Below the pieces are notes generated by a model that made no database searches, had not been told where the DNA came from, and saw nothing but the letters and a program-made list of their open reading frames with translations. The translations under genes and the position numbers were made by a program. Below are positions 27,239 to 37,100 of a DNA stretch of 64,000 nucleotides, one piece after another. Origin of the DNA: Fistularia commersonii (lineage: Eukaryota; Chordata; Actinopteri; Syngnathiformes; Fistulariidae). Each line of letters begins with the position of its first letter. Positions within the stretch are counted from its first letter, which is position 1. Location: contig JBBMNZ010000001.1 in NCBI GenBank assembly GCA_037954325.1, positions 11,078,258 through 11,142,257 on the forward strand, read 5' to 3'.

Positions 27239-27882
27239 CAGGCGGGGACCCCACTGGGCACAGTAGGTGACACACACAATGACACGGACGGCGTGAAACC
27301 TGCAAGGGGCATGTTCAGCCGCAGCTTCTACATAAAGCATTTGTACAATTTATCCTCCAAGGGGGTCACGGGGAGGGGTTCATCCATCAACACGCAGAAG
27401 AATAGAGGGCCACCATGAGTCAAAAAGCTGATATCCCTCAAAAAAGTTTTTTTTTTAAGAAGAAGACATCATTGTCTTAAGTTGATCATCTCATTCAACT
27501 TTCCCCCCCCATCTGATTCCGACCTGATGCTTTCTATGCGTCCTCCTACTGTGGTCAGGACATCGAGGAGGCCGGGAGGGCTCGGAGCGCAGTCAGGTTT
27601 GGTGGGCGGGATGAGGATGAGGAGGGAGGGAGGGGGTTAAGGACACTGCACCTTGTTACCTTCGGGGTCGTCTCTTAAAAATTTAACGAGAAGCCTTTTT
27701 GCGAGTACACAAACCGGTGCTTCTAAATTATTCGGGGGGGGGGCTAAGGGGGGACTCCGAAAACACAGTGAGATAATGCGCTTCTCTGGAATCCAGCCGA
27801 TACGACGCGCAGCCCGGGAGCGCCGCGACTCAACAGGCGTATCGATTACTTCTCCACCGGTTCCGTGCCTGATGCTCAGAAC

Positions 27883-27889
27883 TATAAAA
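27883..27889 (+). promoter_or_regulatory. TATA-like motif in CpG-rich block, possible alternative promoter
   Basis: TATAAAA sits in CpG-rich sequence (27,560-27,960), about 1 kb upstream of the pax1 start codon. It is followed about 10 bases later by a CAGACC...GGTCTG inverted repeat (27,895-27,918). It could be an alternative pax1 promoter or the start of a non-coding transcript. Nothing else supports it. Confidence 0.2.
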
Positions 27890-28500
27890 CAGGTCAGACC
27901 GCAGAGAGGGCCGGTCTGCGTCTGGCCTGGACGGTACCCCCGCCCCCAGTCTGTCCACAGAAACAATGCACATTGATGTCCATTAACTACAACCTCTTAC
28001 GTTAATGACTGAGCGTGTTTTTATTTTGTGAGAAAACGTGCACCAATTTAAAATAAATAAATGAATAAATGGAATTAAAACTACAATTTCTGGCTTCTCT
28101 TCCATACATCCACGCGTGGTTAATGGTATTACTTACAAAAATAATAATGAAATGAAATTACTCACCTAATAAATCTCTATCAGTTGATCAAGATTACATT
28201 TTTGCAAACATAGGGCGGATTTGATGTATATTAACATTTATTATGTTTTTATCCATCTGTCAAAGGCAAAGTTCCTATCAGTGATGCACAGATCCCTACT
28301 ATTTTTTATTTTGTGAAAACATTTTTATTTTAAACCTTGAGGGGGAAAAACTGATAACTGCGCTGACATCCCCATAATACCTGTAATGCTTAAATTCTTA
28401 CCAGAGGGCTGCATGTCGGATTGAACGCTTCCCCTTCTTCCCCTATGCAAAAAAAAAAGTATTCAAGGAGGCTGCGCGACTCCAACCGTATGCGGTTTGT

Positions 28501-28581
28501 ATTGGTTGAAAGCTTCTCCGACTCACGACGACCAATGAAACCGAGGCAGAGGCTCGGTGTATATGGAGCAGATAGTGACGT
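28501..28581 (+). promoter_or_regulatory. Candidate pax1 core promoter: two CCAAT boxes, TATA-like, CRE-like
   Basis: An inverted CCAAT box (ATTGG, 28501-28505) and a direct one (CCAAT, 28532-28536) lie 25-60 bases upstream of a TATAT string at 28560-28564. TGACGT at 28576-28581 is a cAMP-response-element half. The spacing suggests transcription starts around 28,590. The 5' untranslated region would then be about 290 bases, ending at the pax1 ATG at 28,879. The motifs are seen; the start site is inferred. Confidence 0.45.
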
Positions 28582-28597
28582 GGAGGGGACGCGTCAA

Positions 28598-28816
28598 ATG
28601 AATTCCGGCAAACTCCTGACTCTCCGGGATAACTTCAATTTGCTTTTATCGCACGAATATCGCCGTTGTACGTTGCGATCTCCGGCTTCCAGAGAAGAAA
28701 GGGGGGGTTTGCTGCTGCTGTTTCAAGGACGTCCTACCCCCCACCCCCCACCCCCAGACCCCCACCCCTTTTTTCCAAGGGGTTCATCCTTCCCTTCATC
28801 CTCTGCCTTCGCTTAA
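28598..28816 (+). other. Upstream open reading frame in the pax1 5' leader
   Basis: If transcription begins near 28,590, the only ATG between there and the pax1 start is at 28598. It opens a 72-codon frame that stops at 28816, 62 bases before the pax1 ATG and in a different frame. The context is weak (C at -3, A at +4) and the ATG would lie very near the cap, so many ribosomes may pass it. The peptide ends in a proline-rich, low-complexity tail and resembles nothing that I know. It could modestly limit Pax1 translation. Confidence 0.3.
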
Positions 28817-28878
28817 ACGTCTCCGGCCGTTTGAAGGGGCACCCACATTCCCCCCGCACCTCCAAACTGCATCGGCAA

Positions 28879-28882
28879 ATGG
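28879..28882 (+). CDS. pax1: pax1 coding exon 1 (ATG plus one base)
   Basis: The start codon at 28879-28881 and one G are followed at once by the donor GTAAGAG (28883). Splicing to 29608 gives ATGG|AG, restoring Met-Glu-Gln-Thr-Tyr, the conserved Pax1 start. The Kozak context is mixed (C at -3, G at +4). The rest of this exon is 5' leader, probably beginning near 28,590. Intron 1 is 725 bases and contains a T-rich tract and an ATTT-type repeat near 29,318-29,352. Confidence 0.88.
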
Positions 28883-31800
28883 GTAAGAGACCGTCTGCAA
28901 CGCTTCACTGGCGCGGAGCTCAATGGAAGCGTGTCCGGGCTTCACCACGCCTGCACCAGAAGACGGGACTCGGCGTTCGCCCCTTTTTTTAAATTTTTGT
29001 CCCTTCCCTTCCCTTCTTCTCTCTCAATTCCCCCCCACCCCCACCCCACCCTTGAAAGTCTGGGGTTTTGGGGGTCGGGGCGCGTTTTCCAGTCCGTTTT
29101 CCAGCACTTCGGTCCGCAACAGTGCCCCTGTGCTGGAGGAACTGTACTGAGAAAAAAATTAAAACATATATTTATCACATTCTACTATTTTTCAGTTATT
29201 TTTGTGCGCGCCACTCGAGAATTTTTAACGATCGCTGTTCTTTTTTTTTTTTTAAAAAAAGAGGGTGGATGATGAAGAGCCCATGGTCGCTTTTTAAGAT
29301 GTACAATTGTGGTCGGTGGGGTTTATTTATTTATGTATTTATTTATTTAGTTGTCTGTTTTTAGCCAACCTGTAGGGAATTTTTGCACAAACGTGTACAA
29401 CTTTTTTTAAATTCGTTTTGCGGTTCAAATTATAGGAGTCAGATGCAAGCAGGCATTTGAAGTGGCTCTGCATTTGAATAATAGAAAAGGCATCTTAAAA
29501 AATACATATATATCCCTGACATGCAAACCCTTCACTGCAATTGCACGAAAGTGGTCACTTGAAGTTACTCGTGTGTTGTTGTTGTTGTTGTCGTCGTTCT
29601 CCTGCAGAGCAAACCTATGGAGAGGTCAACCAGTTAGGCGGCGTGTTCGTCAACGGCAGACCCCTGCCCAACGCCATACGCCTGCGAATTGTGGAGCTGG
29701 CCCAGCTCGGGATACGACCCTGCGACATCAGCCGGCAGCTGCGGGTTTCCCACGGCTGCGTGAGCAAGATCCTGGCGAGGTACAACGAGACAGGCTCCAT
29801 CTTACCTGGTGCCATCGGAGGGAGCAAACCCCGTGTCACAACACCCAATGTGGTGAAAAACATCAGGGAATACAAACAGAATGACCCGGGAATCTTTGCG
29901 TGGGAGATCCGGGACCGGCTTTTGGCGGATGGAGTTTGTGACAAGTACAATGTCCCATCGGTGAGCTCTATCAGCAGGATTTTACGCAATAAGATTGGGA
30001 ATTTCTCCCAACCGAACCAGTACGAGGGCGGCAAGCAGACGTCTGCGCAGGCCGGCCTCTCCTACAATCACATTTACCCTTACTCCTACTCCAACACCAT
30101 GTCGCCCACCGCCACAAAGATGGCCTCCCCCCCCGGAGTACCAGTGACCGCTGGACATATGAGCATTTCCAGGGCATGGCCTTCTGCGCACACGGTCAGC
30201 AACATCCTTGGCATACGAGCCTTCATGGACCCTGCAGGTAAGAGGATCGCCCGAGAACTCCCTCCACCCTATCTGAACTCCCTCCACCCTATCTGCTTCT
30301 TACCGTAATATACCTGCATAATAATTTCCACATTAACTGCACCGGCAACAGGGACAAGCATGTGTGCATTAGAAATTAAATCAGGCCTCCGTTGATTCCA
30401 CTGAGTCAAAACAGCAGCAGGGCCTTTTCATGGTTTGATACATGTGCAAACACCTTGCTCACCTGCTAGATCCCCCATTGATCCTGCTAGAAGTACTTAC
30501 ACACTTCTTTTCCCTTATTTTGTTAGCCATTTATTTGGGAGTTTTGTGTTCCTTCAGTTCAATCTGCTGCCACCGTGTGTGTGTGTCTGTGTGTGTGTGT
30601 GTGTTTTTATTTGGGGAATGATGCTTTTGTTAAATGTTGGTGAATTTAAATTATATTACTTATCTGTTATGTCTGTGTGTATGGGTGTGTGCATTCAAGT
30701 CCCACGTTCAAATTGATATTACATAAGATAAATATTACCAGGAAGCAGTGGATTTGAAAAAAAAAAGTTGATTGTATTTTGTATGTTTTATTGTGCCGAT
30801 GAATCGCCAGCTGATATAAGATGAGGCTCGCACACGGAAGGGAGAAAATAACCTGCAGACACCATTTTTGATAGTAATGTATTTGATCCACCAGACTTTA
30901 CTAGGGAATTTATTCTATTTCATTTATTTGTTATTTTCAAGAAGTAAAATAGGGCTATTAATTAAACCAATTCAACCGTTCTGAACTGTGGGCTATAATT
31001 TTCCCCTTTCATCATTTTTATAAATGATGACTTTTACTCTTTCTCTCTCTCTCTCTCTCCCTGACTGAAATCATTGCCTCTAAATTAGCCATTGCCGGGA
31101 CAGAGGGATATCCAACAAAAATGGAAGAGTGGAGTAGTGTCAACAGGGCAGCCTTCCCCGCTGCTCACACGGTCAACGGGATTGATAAGACGGCCATTGA
31201 TGCGGACATAAAATATGCTCAGGTAAAATAAACAAAAAAAATAAAAATAATTTGTCTTTATGTTAGTGTGGTTTCATGCAAAGAAAAAATGCGCAGTTTA
31301 ATTAATCTAGCCATCGGGTTGTTTCACTCCTGTGGATTTATTTGTGACAGAAGGCAAACCAAGTGATTGCGCGTTCATTATTATTTATTTTGCTAAATAA
31401 TAATTTTTTTTACGGGTGGCTGCCCCATCCTGATCCATGCTCAGTTTGTTTGTTTTTTCGGTGTCGCCACCGGAGGCCCAATTCTCGCAGTTTTCGTGAC
31501 AGCCTGGTTTGTTGTGTGTGTGTGTGTGTGTGTATCCGCAGCCCTCTTCCACGCTGTCCAGTTACGTCTCGGCGTGCGCGTACTCCCCCACTAACCAGTA
31601 TGGTGTGTACAGCGGGCCGTCTGGCGGGTACGTGGCCCCGGGCCACCATCCCTGGCAGCCGCAGAGCCCGGCCCTCTCTCATCCAGGCGGCGGGATGAGC
31701 ATGCATGCGGGGGAGATCCACTCGCCCATGGCCTTCAAACAACATGCCCGAGAAGGTGTGTAAAACAGAAATAAATTAATAAAAAGATTAGCGTATAAAA

Positions 31801-32176
31801 TAATCATTACTATCATCGCCCCAGCATTTGGTCATGTCTGCGTTATATTCCAAAAGAACAATATTCAAAATTACGCATAATTGCGCTTACTCATGAAATA
31901 GTCGATGTAGGTGGGCCAAGACACGGCCATTGCATGGGGATAGGGATTGTCAAAGCACGAATAATGTGAAAATAATGTCAATGGTGCATTTTGAAAAATT
32001 ACGTAGGTGTAAAACAATTCGCCTCTTGTGTTCACGGACCCGATTTTTTTTTTTTTTGTTTGTTTGTTTGTTTTTGCGCAGGAGAAAGAAAAGCGCCAAG
32101 TCCGCTGAGCAAGCAACAGCAGCACGAAGACTTGAACGGCGTGCACGGACTCAGCCTTCCTACCTCATCGTCATAA
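28879..32176 (+). CDS. pax1: Paired box protein Pax1 (five coding exons)
   Basis: Transcription factor of the Pax1/Pax9 subgroup. In vertebrates it acts in the nucleus of sclerotome, pharyngeal-pouch endoderm and pectoral-girdle cells, downstream of Shh, and with Pax9 activates Nkx3.2. The CDS joins 28879-28882, 29608-30237, 31089-31222, 31542-31755 and 32082-32176 (1,077 nt, 358 residues). All introns are GT-AG and the phases agree at every joint. Visible features: N-terminus MEQTYGEVNQLGG; paired domain at about residues 4-132 with the invariant VNGRPLPN, HGCVSKIL and SSISRILRNKIG segments; octapeptide HTVSNILG at 196-203; no homeodomain; C-terminus GVHGLSLPTSSS. EQTYGEV and the C-terminal exons fit Pax1, whereas Pax9 begins with a PAFGEV-type N-terminus. 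Whether this is pax1a or pax1b cannot be decided here. An in-frame stop at 28630 precedes the ATG. Confidence 0.96.
29608..30237 (+). CDS. pax1: pax1 exon 2: paired domain and octapeptide
   Basis: The exon is preceded by TTCTCCTGCAG and followed by GTAAGAG. It encodes residues 2-211 plus the first base of codon 212: the whole bipartite paired domain (PAI and RED helix-turn-helix halves), a Pro/Ser/Tyr-rich linker and the octapeptide HTVSNILG, the Groucho/TLE-type repression motif of Pax proteins. The glycine of VNGRPLP, the position altered in the mouse 'undulated' allele, is intact (residue 18). The open frame reads through the donor into intron 2 and stops near 30,308, which is not part of the protein. 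Confidence 0.97.
30255..30294 (+). repeat. Perfect 20-bp tandem duplication in pax1 intron 2
   Basis: The unit GAACTCCCTCCACCCTATCT occurs twice head to tail (30255-30274, 30275-30294), starting 17 bases after the exon 2 donor. The copies are identical, suggesting a recent slippage event. The rest of intron 2 (30238-31088) holds a short (GT)n near 30,576-30,604 and a (CT)n tract at 31,037-31,058 upstream of the exon 3 acceptor. Confidence 0.95.
31089..31222 (+). CDS. pax1: pax1 exon 3
   Basis: Acceptor ...CTCTAAATTAG and donor GTAAAA. It encodes residues 212-256, including KMEEWSSVNRAAFPA and the AHTVNGIDKTAIDADIKYAQ segment. These align with the tetrapod PAX1 motifs KMEDWAGVNR and NGLEKPALEADIKY. 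It begins in phase 1 (codon 212 = G|CC) and ends in phase 0. The pyrimidine-rich (CT)n tract lies about 30 bases before the AG. Confidence 0.95.
31513..31533 (+). promoter_or_regulatory. (TG)n tract beside the pax1 exon 4 acceptor
   Basis: About ten TG units end eight bases before the exon 4 acceptor (TATCCGCAG). They occupy the place where a polypyrimidine tract would normally lie. In RNA this is a UG repeat, the recognition sequence of TDP-43, and such tracts near acceptors are known to weaken exon inclusion (CFTR exon 9). The effect here is inferred. Confidence 0.5.
31542..31755 (+). CDS. pax1: pax1 exon 4
   Basis: Acceptor TATCCGCAG, donor GTGTGTAA. It encodes residues 257-327 plus the first base of codon 328. 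It contains ACAYSPTNQYGVYSGPSGGY, MSMHAGEIHSPMAFKQHAREG and Pro/Gly-rich sequence, the activation region of Pax1 (tetrapod PAX1 has ACAYPASNQHGVYSAP). At 214 nt it is not a multiple of three, so skipping it shifts the frame and ends the protein nine codons into exon 5. If intron 4 were retained, the protein would end at REGV. Confidence 0.95.
32082..32176 (+). CDS. pax1: pax1 exon 5, C-terminus
   Basis: The acceptor GCGCAG follows a long T-rich tract with TTTG repeats. It encodes residues 328-358, ending GVHGLSLPTSSS and TAA at 32174-32176. The stretch ERKAPSPLSKQQQHEDLNGVHGL is collinear with the mouse Pax1 C-terminus (DRKPPSPGGK...LSSLHGLPIPASTS), which identifies the last exon and supports Pax1 over Pax9. 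Confidence 0.94.
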
Positions 32177-32640
32177 CCGGAACTTTTTTTTTCACTACCG
32201 TTTAACTGAAATCATTTCAACACCTCAACAGTAAGTCCTGACGGTAATCCAACAGTACAGCAGTAATCCCAGGCCTACTCCCATGCCTTAATATTAATAT
32301 GCGGCCTTATGAATGTAAGTTTGAATGGATGTACTGGTGCGCTCCGCCCCCCCCCTCCATCGTCCCTGTTAGTTCTTTATGTAGAATATTCCACACAAAT
32401 AGGAAACGTGTTGACGTTTGCAGTCAGTTCCCTCTCATATGTTTTTTAGAATTTGTCTCCATTATCTCCATTATCCAGTGACTCAATGATGTGAAAAAGA
32501 TACATTTTCTAAATGTTAAATATTTGCCAAAGCTTTATTTACAGTATATATTTTTATAATTTCACTGTAAATATTAAAAAAAAATAAAGGTTCTTTTAAA
32601 CACCAACATGGTAATTTATATTATTTCAACAGTGATACTT
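32177..32640 (+). terminator. pax1 3' UTR with AATAAA polyadenylation signal
   Basis: Following the stop, an AT-rich leader-out contains TTTATAATTTCACTGTAAATATT and AATAAA at 32583-32588, then a T-rich stretch 10-25 bases later. Cleavage would fall near 32,605-32,640, giving a 3' UTR of about 430-460 bases. A C-run (32345-32355) lies within it. Confidence 0.65.
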
Positions 32641-33799
32641 TAATCAATACAAATGGTCCATGAACAGGAAAACTAGTTTCTGTGATAAATGATTTTCAGT
32701 TATGTCGGTAAAAGCCAGTTTAGCCTGCTTATATTTTCCCAGTGAAAGGGCTTTTTCATGGCATTTATCATTTTTTTCTCTTAGGGTTAACCTTTCATCC
32801 CAAACTTGTCTTTTGAATAAGGCCATATACATTTGATTAAGGGTTTTTCATTCGTAGAGGTTGACTCCATGTTTCAGCCAGGAGATAACGTACTCACTGG
32901 CTGCAGTTTTATATTATGGGTCATTACCTGATGAAGTACACTCTTTACTCTAATGTAACCCCTCACCCCCACCACTCGCAAATAGCTTTGCGATGCCAAC
33001 GATATCTTACTAGTAATTGATACCTGCCGTGATGGAAATCTGAGGTCTGTTGGGTGAGTTGGTGATGGGTGTGTAACCTATAATGCAGCTCACTGCCAAA
33101 TCCACCCACATGAGGCCACAGAAATATGTTTTCCAGTGCATAAATTACATGAGTGTTTCTTTCCCTCAAAAAAAGCTTATAGGTTCTGTTCGTACCTTCC
33201 AATGTGTTTTGTTTATTCCCTCGGCATGTTTGTCCTGGGCCTTTACCAGCTTTTCCTAATAGACAGCCTGGATAATTATGTGTGCTATCTGATCACACTT
33301 CAGCATTTGGGTCATTTTAATAATAATCCTGTTTTTGTCAAGCGGACCCCTTTAGTCTCTTTATGATAATTTTCAGAGAATACTTGCTAGTTAGTAATTT
33401 TGCAGGGTGTATGTTGTCATGTAGAAGGTATGATAGCTCAATCATGAGAGTATTTTAAGACATACTGTCTTTTGAGCAGACCAATGCATCATTTTGCCAT
33501 CAGTTTAATTCTCGTGGTGGACTTGTCTTTTGAAAAAAAATAAGCGTTTCTCAAGCTTGATATATTAAATTGAATGAAATTAAGTTAATTGTTCAGTCAT
33601 ATTGTGGAATTGTTTCATTTACCTATTCATTTCAATATCATAACTGCTGAAAATTATACAATTATACCTTCAGTACTTTTCTGTTAATGTTATATTCTAT
33701 AGCATAGAAGACATTGAGCTAACATCCCTAGTCAGAGTTTTTTATCCGGGTAATAAGGTAGACGGGAAATACTGTAGAACATATGCGTTTTACACACGT

Positions 33800-33800
<1 letters not shown>
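32641..33800. other. Intergenic sequence downstream of pax1, no gene recognised
   Basis: AT-rich sequence with no recognisable exon or repeat. It could hold downstream regulatory elements of pax1. Confidence 0.55.
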
Positions 33801-33876
<76 letters not shown>

Positions 33877-33930
33877 TACATACACACACACACATACACA
33901 CACACACACACACAAATACACAAATACACA
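33801..33930. repeat. (CA)n microsatellite
   Basis: About 30 uninterrupted CA units, then an imperfect CA/TACA array. It ends at a TATATATTTGTG palindromic patch beside a SINE fragment. Confidence 0.95.
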
Positions 33931-33977
33931 TACACATATATATATTTGTGTATTTGTGTTTACAACATTACTATAAC

Positions 33978-34170
33978 GTATCCTTTATTAATCCCTTAGG
34001 GAATTAATAAATCCCTTAGAGAATTGATAAAGGGGAGATAATCCCTCTATTAATTTCCCTTGGGGAAATCCATTCTCTGCAATTAGCCCATCATGGATGA
34101 ACCATGAGCAGTAGTCTGCCATCCATCAGCGCTAGGGGAGCAGTTAGGAGTTCAGTGTCCCGACACACAA
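33978..34170 (-). mobile_element. SINE fragment lacking its tRNA-like head
   Basis: The minus strand matches the body and tail of the SINE at 60528-60752: 'actgaactcctaactgctccc', 'ggcagactactgctcatggttcatccatgatggg', then a 'ttccccaagggaaattaat' L2-like tail. The tail is followed by further repeats of 'aagggattaataaag', which may be a duplicated tail. The 5' head with the Pol III boxes is missing. Confidence 0.7.
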
Positions 34171-34199
34171 GGGGGAGCTTAGAAATGAATGTCCCCCCC

Positions 34200-37100
34200 A
34201 TTTGTATTAACATGAACAACTTTTGTTAATGAGCTTGCACATTGGCTTTCATCTGAATTCAGATGACCGACCTCAACCGAGAACCTTCAAACAACCTTAA
34301 TTTTGGTGATCGGAATATGATGTGGACAGCGAAGTGTCACAGGGCAGTGCTACCCTCATTATGACTATTATGAGGGTGAGAAAATAGCAGGCTTGTGTAT
34401 TTTACGCCTCTTAAGAAAATAAACATGGCCTCTACGTTCATGATGAAAGGTTTTATGTAAAATGTTTTCTGAAATCAAATGGCTTTATTGTAGTTTGTGC
34501 TCAAGCCTATTAAGAACTCTGTAGGGCTTCTACCTGACTGAGCAAGCCATGTTTTTTCTGCGACATGTTGAATGCCATCAGTCAAATCGATTAATGATCC
34601 TTAATGGTAATATACGCAAGCTTACTTAATGATACTTAATTAAGAATTTGAGAAGTAATCCAAATATAGGATTTTTAACTATGATAGCCCTAAAACTGGA
34701 TGAAGGGTTAATTCTTCACTTGATATTGCAAGCTCTGCATCTGTCCTTTAGCTGAATTACACCGTTTTTTTCTTAGTGTGTTTTTCACAAGTGAATTTCA
34801 AATCTACTTCATCCAAATATTCAGAAATGGCAGTATATCCCTGTACTTGTATGGAAAAATGCCAAAGTACAAAGTGCAGTTAGATATTATGAAATTGTTT
34901 TCATAAAATTGTTGATGGTGTCTTTGAAATATCACATAAAGGAGTCAATGTAGTAAGTAGTTTGTTTTTTGTGTCTTCCTAAAAGGTTAATATAATCTGC
35001 TTTGATATGAAAAGTATTTTATCAGCAGCATCCGAAAAGCGACGGTGAAAAATTAGTGTTCCACAGTTCGGTTTTTATAGCAGTATACCCCTCCCAGCCC
35101 TCCACTCCCCCACCCCCTCCCCGAATTAGGGTGCCCGTAGTGTTCTGTTTTGCAGCTGTTAATTCCTTTCTCCTTTTCCAGTACAACCCTAAATGGCTCA
35201 GTAAATCCAAACATTAGCATGGTAGAAGAGCGCTCCCGCTCCTTGACTGGTGTCGCTCATGTTTTTCCGGATACCACTTGGGGCTTAGAAAACACTCCTT
35301 CATGGTGGTGGGGTTAACTAGTGCATGACCTCTGATCATCAATCAGGGAAGCAAGTGATACCCCCCACTGTGCCTTCGTTGGTGTGTGCAGGTGGGCTGG
35401 ATTTAAATGGATGTTTCTTATACATACAGAGTTACAGGAATAGAACATTGATGTCATTTGCATGTGTTTATCTTGATAAAGCAACAAAGACTACATTGTT
35501 TGTTGTGGAATATAAATTTTGCTACTTTGGTGTGATTCAATGTTCGGGTTCCTCGGAACTACTGGCCTCTGATTTTTCTCTAATGTTGAACTAATTTCAC
35601 AAGGTTGAATTATTTACAGAACTATTTGCATTTGTTCACGTTTTTGCACCAGTAAAGTTCCAAGTGTTTTTCTATATCTATATTGCTATATTTAAAATGT
35701 GTTTAGAGCTGTAGTTAAATGGAGATTTAATGACAATTTAAAATTTTTAATTGTAATATAATTGTGATTTTAATTGAAATATTTTGCAGACCTTTTCATT
35801 TGTTAACTTACCCAATCATCCATGAAACTACTGACAAAAGAAGTGTCCAGATGACCAGGCTTAAACACTCAATGTCCTCTGATCTCCACCATCGTCAGAT
35901 CTTTACCACTGCAACTTGAACTTGAGAAGATTGACAAATAGCACAGGGTTAAGCAGGTCATTGGTGAGAGGGATAAAAAACTTGCCCTCCCTAATGGATT
36001 TGAAATTAGACAACTATTAATAGTCTGAGAAACGGCGGCGGAGGTTCTGTGAACAGCTTGGGCAGGCGTTCATATCCAACTCTGATGATCCATCCATCAA
36101 TGTGGACAGGAGTGACCGGGTTCAGTTTATGTATTTCCAACCTTGCAGGTCATGATTTAAGACATTTTACATTATCTCGGCTTTTCATGCCGAGGGGTGC
36201 AAACAGCTGACCAAGAGTCACTCACCGCTCTTCTTTTGCACCACTCAAAGTCAACATGAGAGCATCTCAGGACAGATGACACAGAGGGGCCTTGGAAAAA
36301 AGTGAAGAAAGACAAGAGAAACCTTTTAAAAGAGAGTGGCACGCTGGCAAAGAGTCAAATTCTGAAAATAAGTCAAGTGTCAGCAGTTCTCTTAAAATTT
36401 CAAATGAGCTGACTTACCAAGAAAAGCAGTGAATGCAGTCATAAACATACTCTATATTTGTCACTTACTCAGTACTTTTTGACAAGATTGTACACGTCTG
36501 AGTACCTAACACATTAAAAAATTTGCTGGTAGCCAAGTATATAGATTACATGACAGAAAATCATGCATTTAGTGAACAGACAGTAAGTCTTGCTGGAGAA
36601 AGTCCAACAATGCAACGGCGGAGAAAACCGGCGGACAGGTCGGTTCACTTGGTTCACTCAACTACTTAATGATTGTGATCTGCAATGGACGCCTCACAAA
36701 GATGTTTATTTTCGATTACCACTGTACGAATTCATGAGGATGGAGTAATGAGGATGTAATTTGCTGCGGTGTTGAATGAGAATAAATCATATTGTTGGGT
36801 ATTTGACACAGTGTCACAGGGAGGAACGGTTGTTCACAACCGGACACTGTAACAACAAGCTTTGCATTGACACATTATTTTAATGGCAGCGTCAACAAAG
36901 AATTGAAAAAATAAAAATCGACTGACTGCGTGACATTTTTCAGGTGTGGGGCACGAGCACACATGCACATGGACAGCATCACAACATAAATACTGATATT
37001 GGAAGAAATTGTCCATGTTGACTTCAGGGTTTTACCACCCAAAACTAAAATACCAATGCAATGGGTGCACAAGGATGTCAATCATGTAATGAAATCACCA

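Larger units (their letters stand above)
25436..28490. other. pax1 upstream region, partly CpG-rich, no gene recognised
   Basis: This 3-kb stretch 5' of pax1 contains two long microsatellites (listed). It also has single-copy-looking AT-rich sequence with ATTA and TTTAT cores (25,690-25,870; 26,340-26,700) and two CpG-rich patches (27,150-27,420 and 27,560-27,960). Open frames of about 110 residues overlap the CpG patches on both strands. None resembles a protein that I know, and they look like GC-driven open frames. The position makes proximal enhancers or an alternative or antisense transcript start plausible. Confidence 0.5.

Noticed and set aside
27653..27976. 107-residue open frame in the CpG block
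   Set aside because: It is open on both strands because of high GC, has no ATG-led recognisable protein and no domain.
28633..28878. N-terminally extended Pax1 in frame upstream of the ATG, as in the long human isoform
   Set aside because: The frame is open for 82 codons back to a TAA at 28630, but it contains no ATG. Only a non-AUG start could use it.
29541..29607. Pax1 start upstream of the paired box within the continuous open frame
   Set aside because: This stretch ends in TTCTCCTGCAG, an acceptor. Its residues (a Cys/Ser-rich run from TTG/TGT repeats) do not resemble Pax1.
30238..30308. Pax1 protein continuing through the exon 2 donor
   Set aside because: A strong GTAAGAG donor lies here, and exons 3-5 supply a C-terminus collinear with known Pax1.
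29608..32176. Gene is pax9
   Set aside because: The N-terminus is EQTYGEV rather than a PAFGEV type, and the exon 3-5 motifs (KMEEWSSVNR, ACAYSPTNQYGVYS, GVHGLSLPTSS) fit Pax1.
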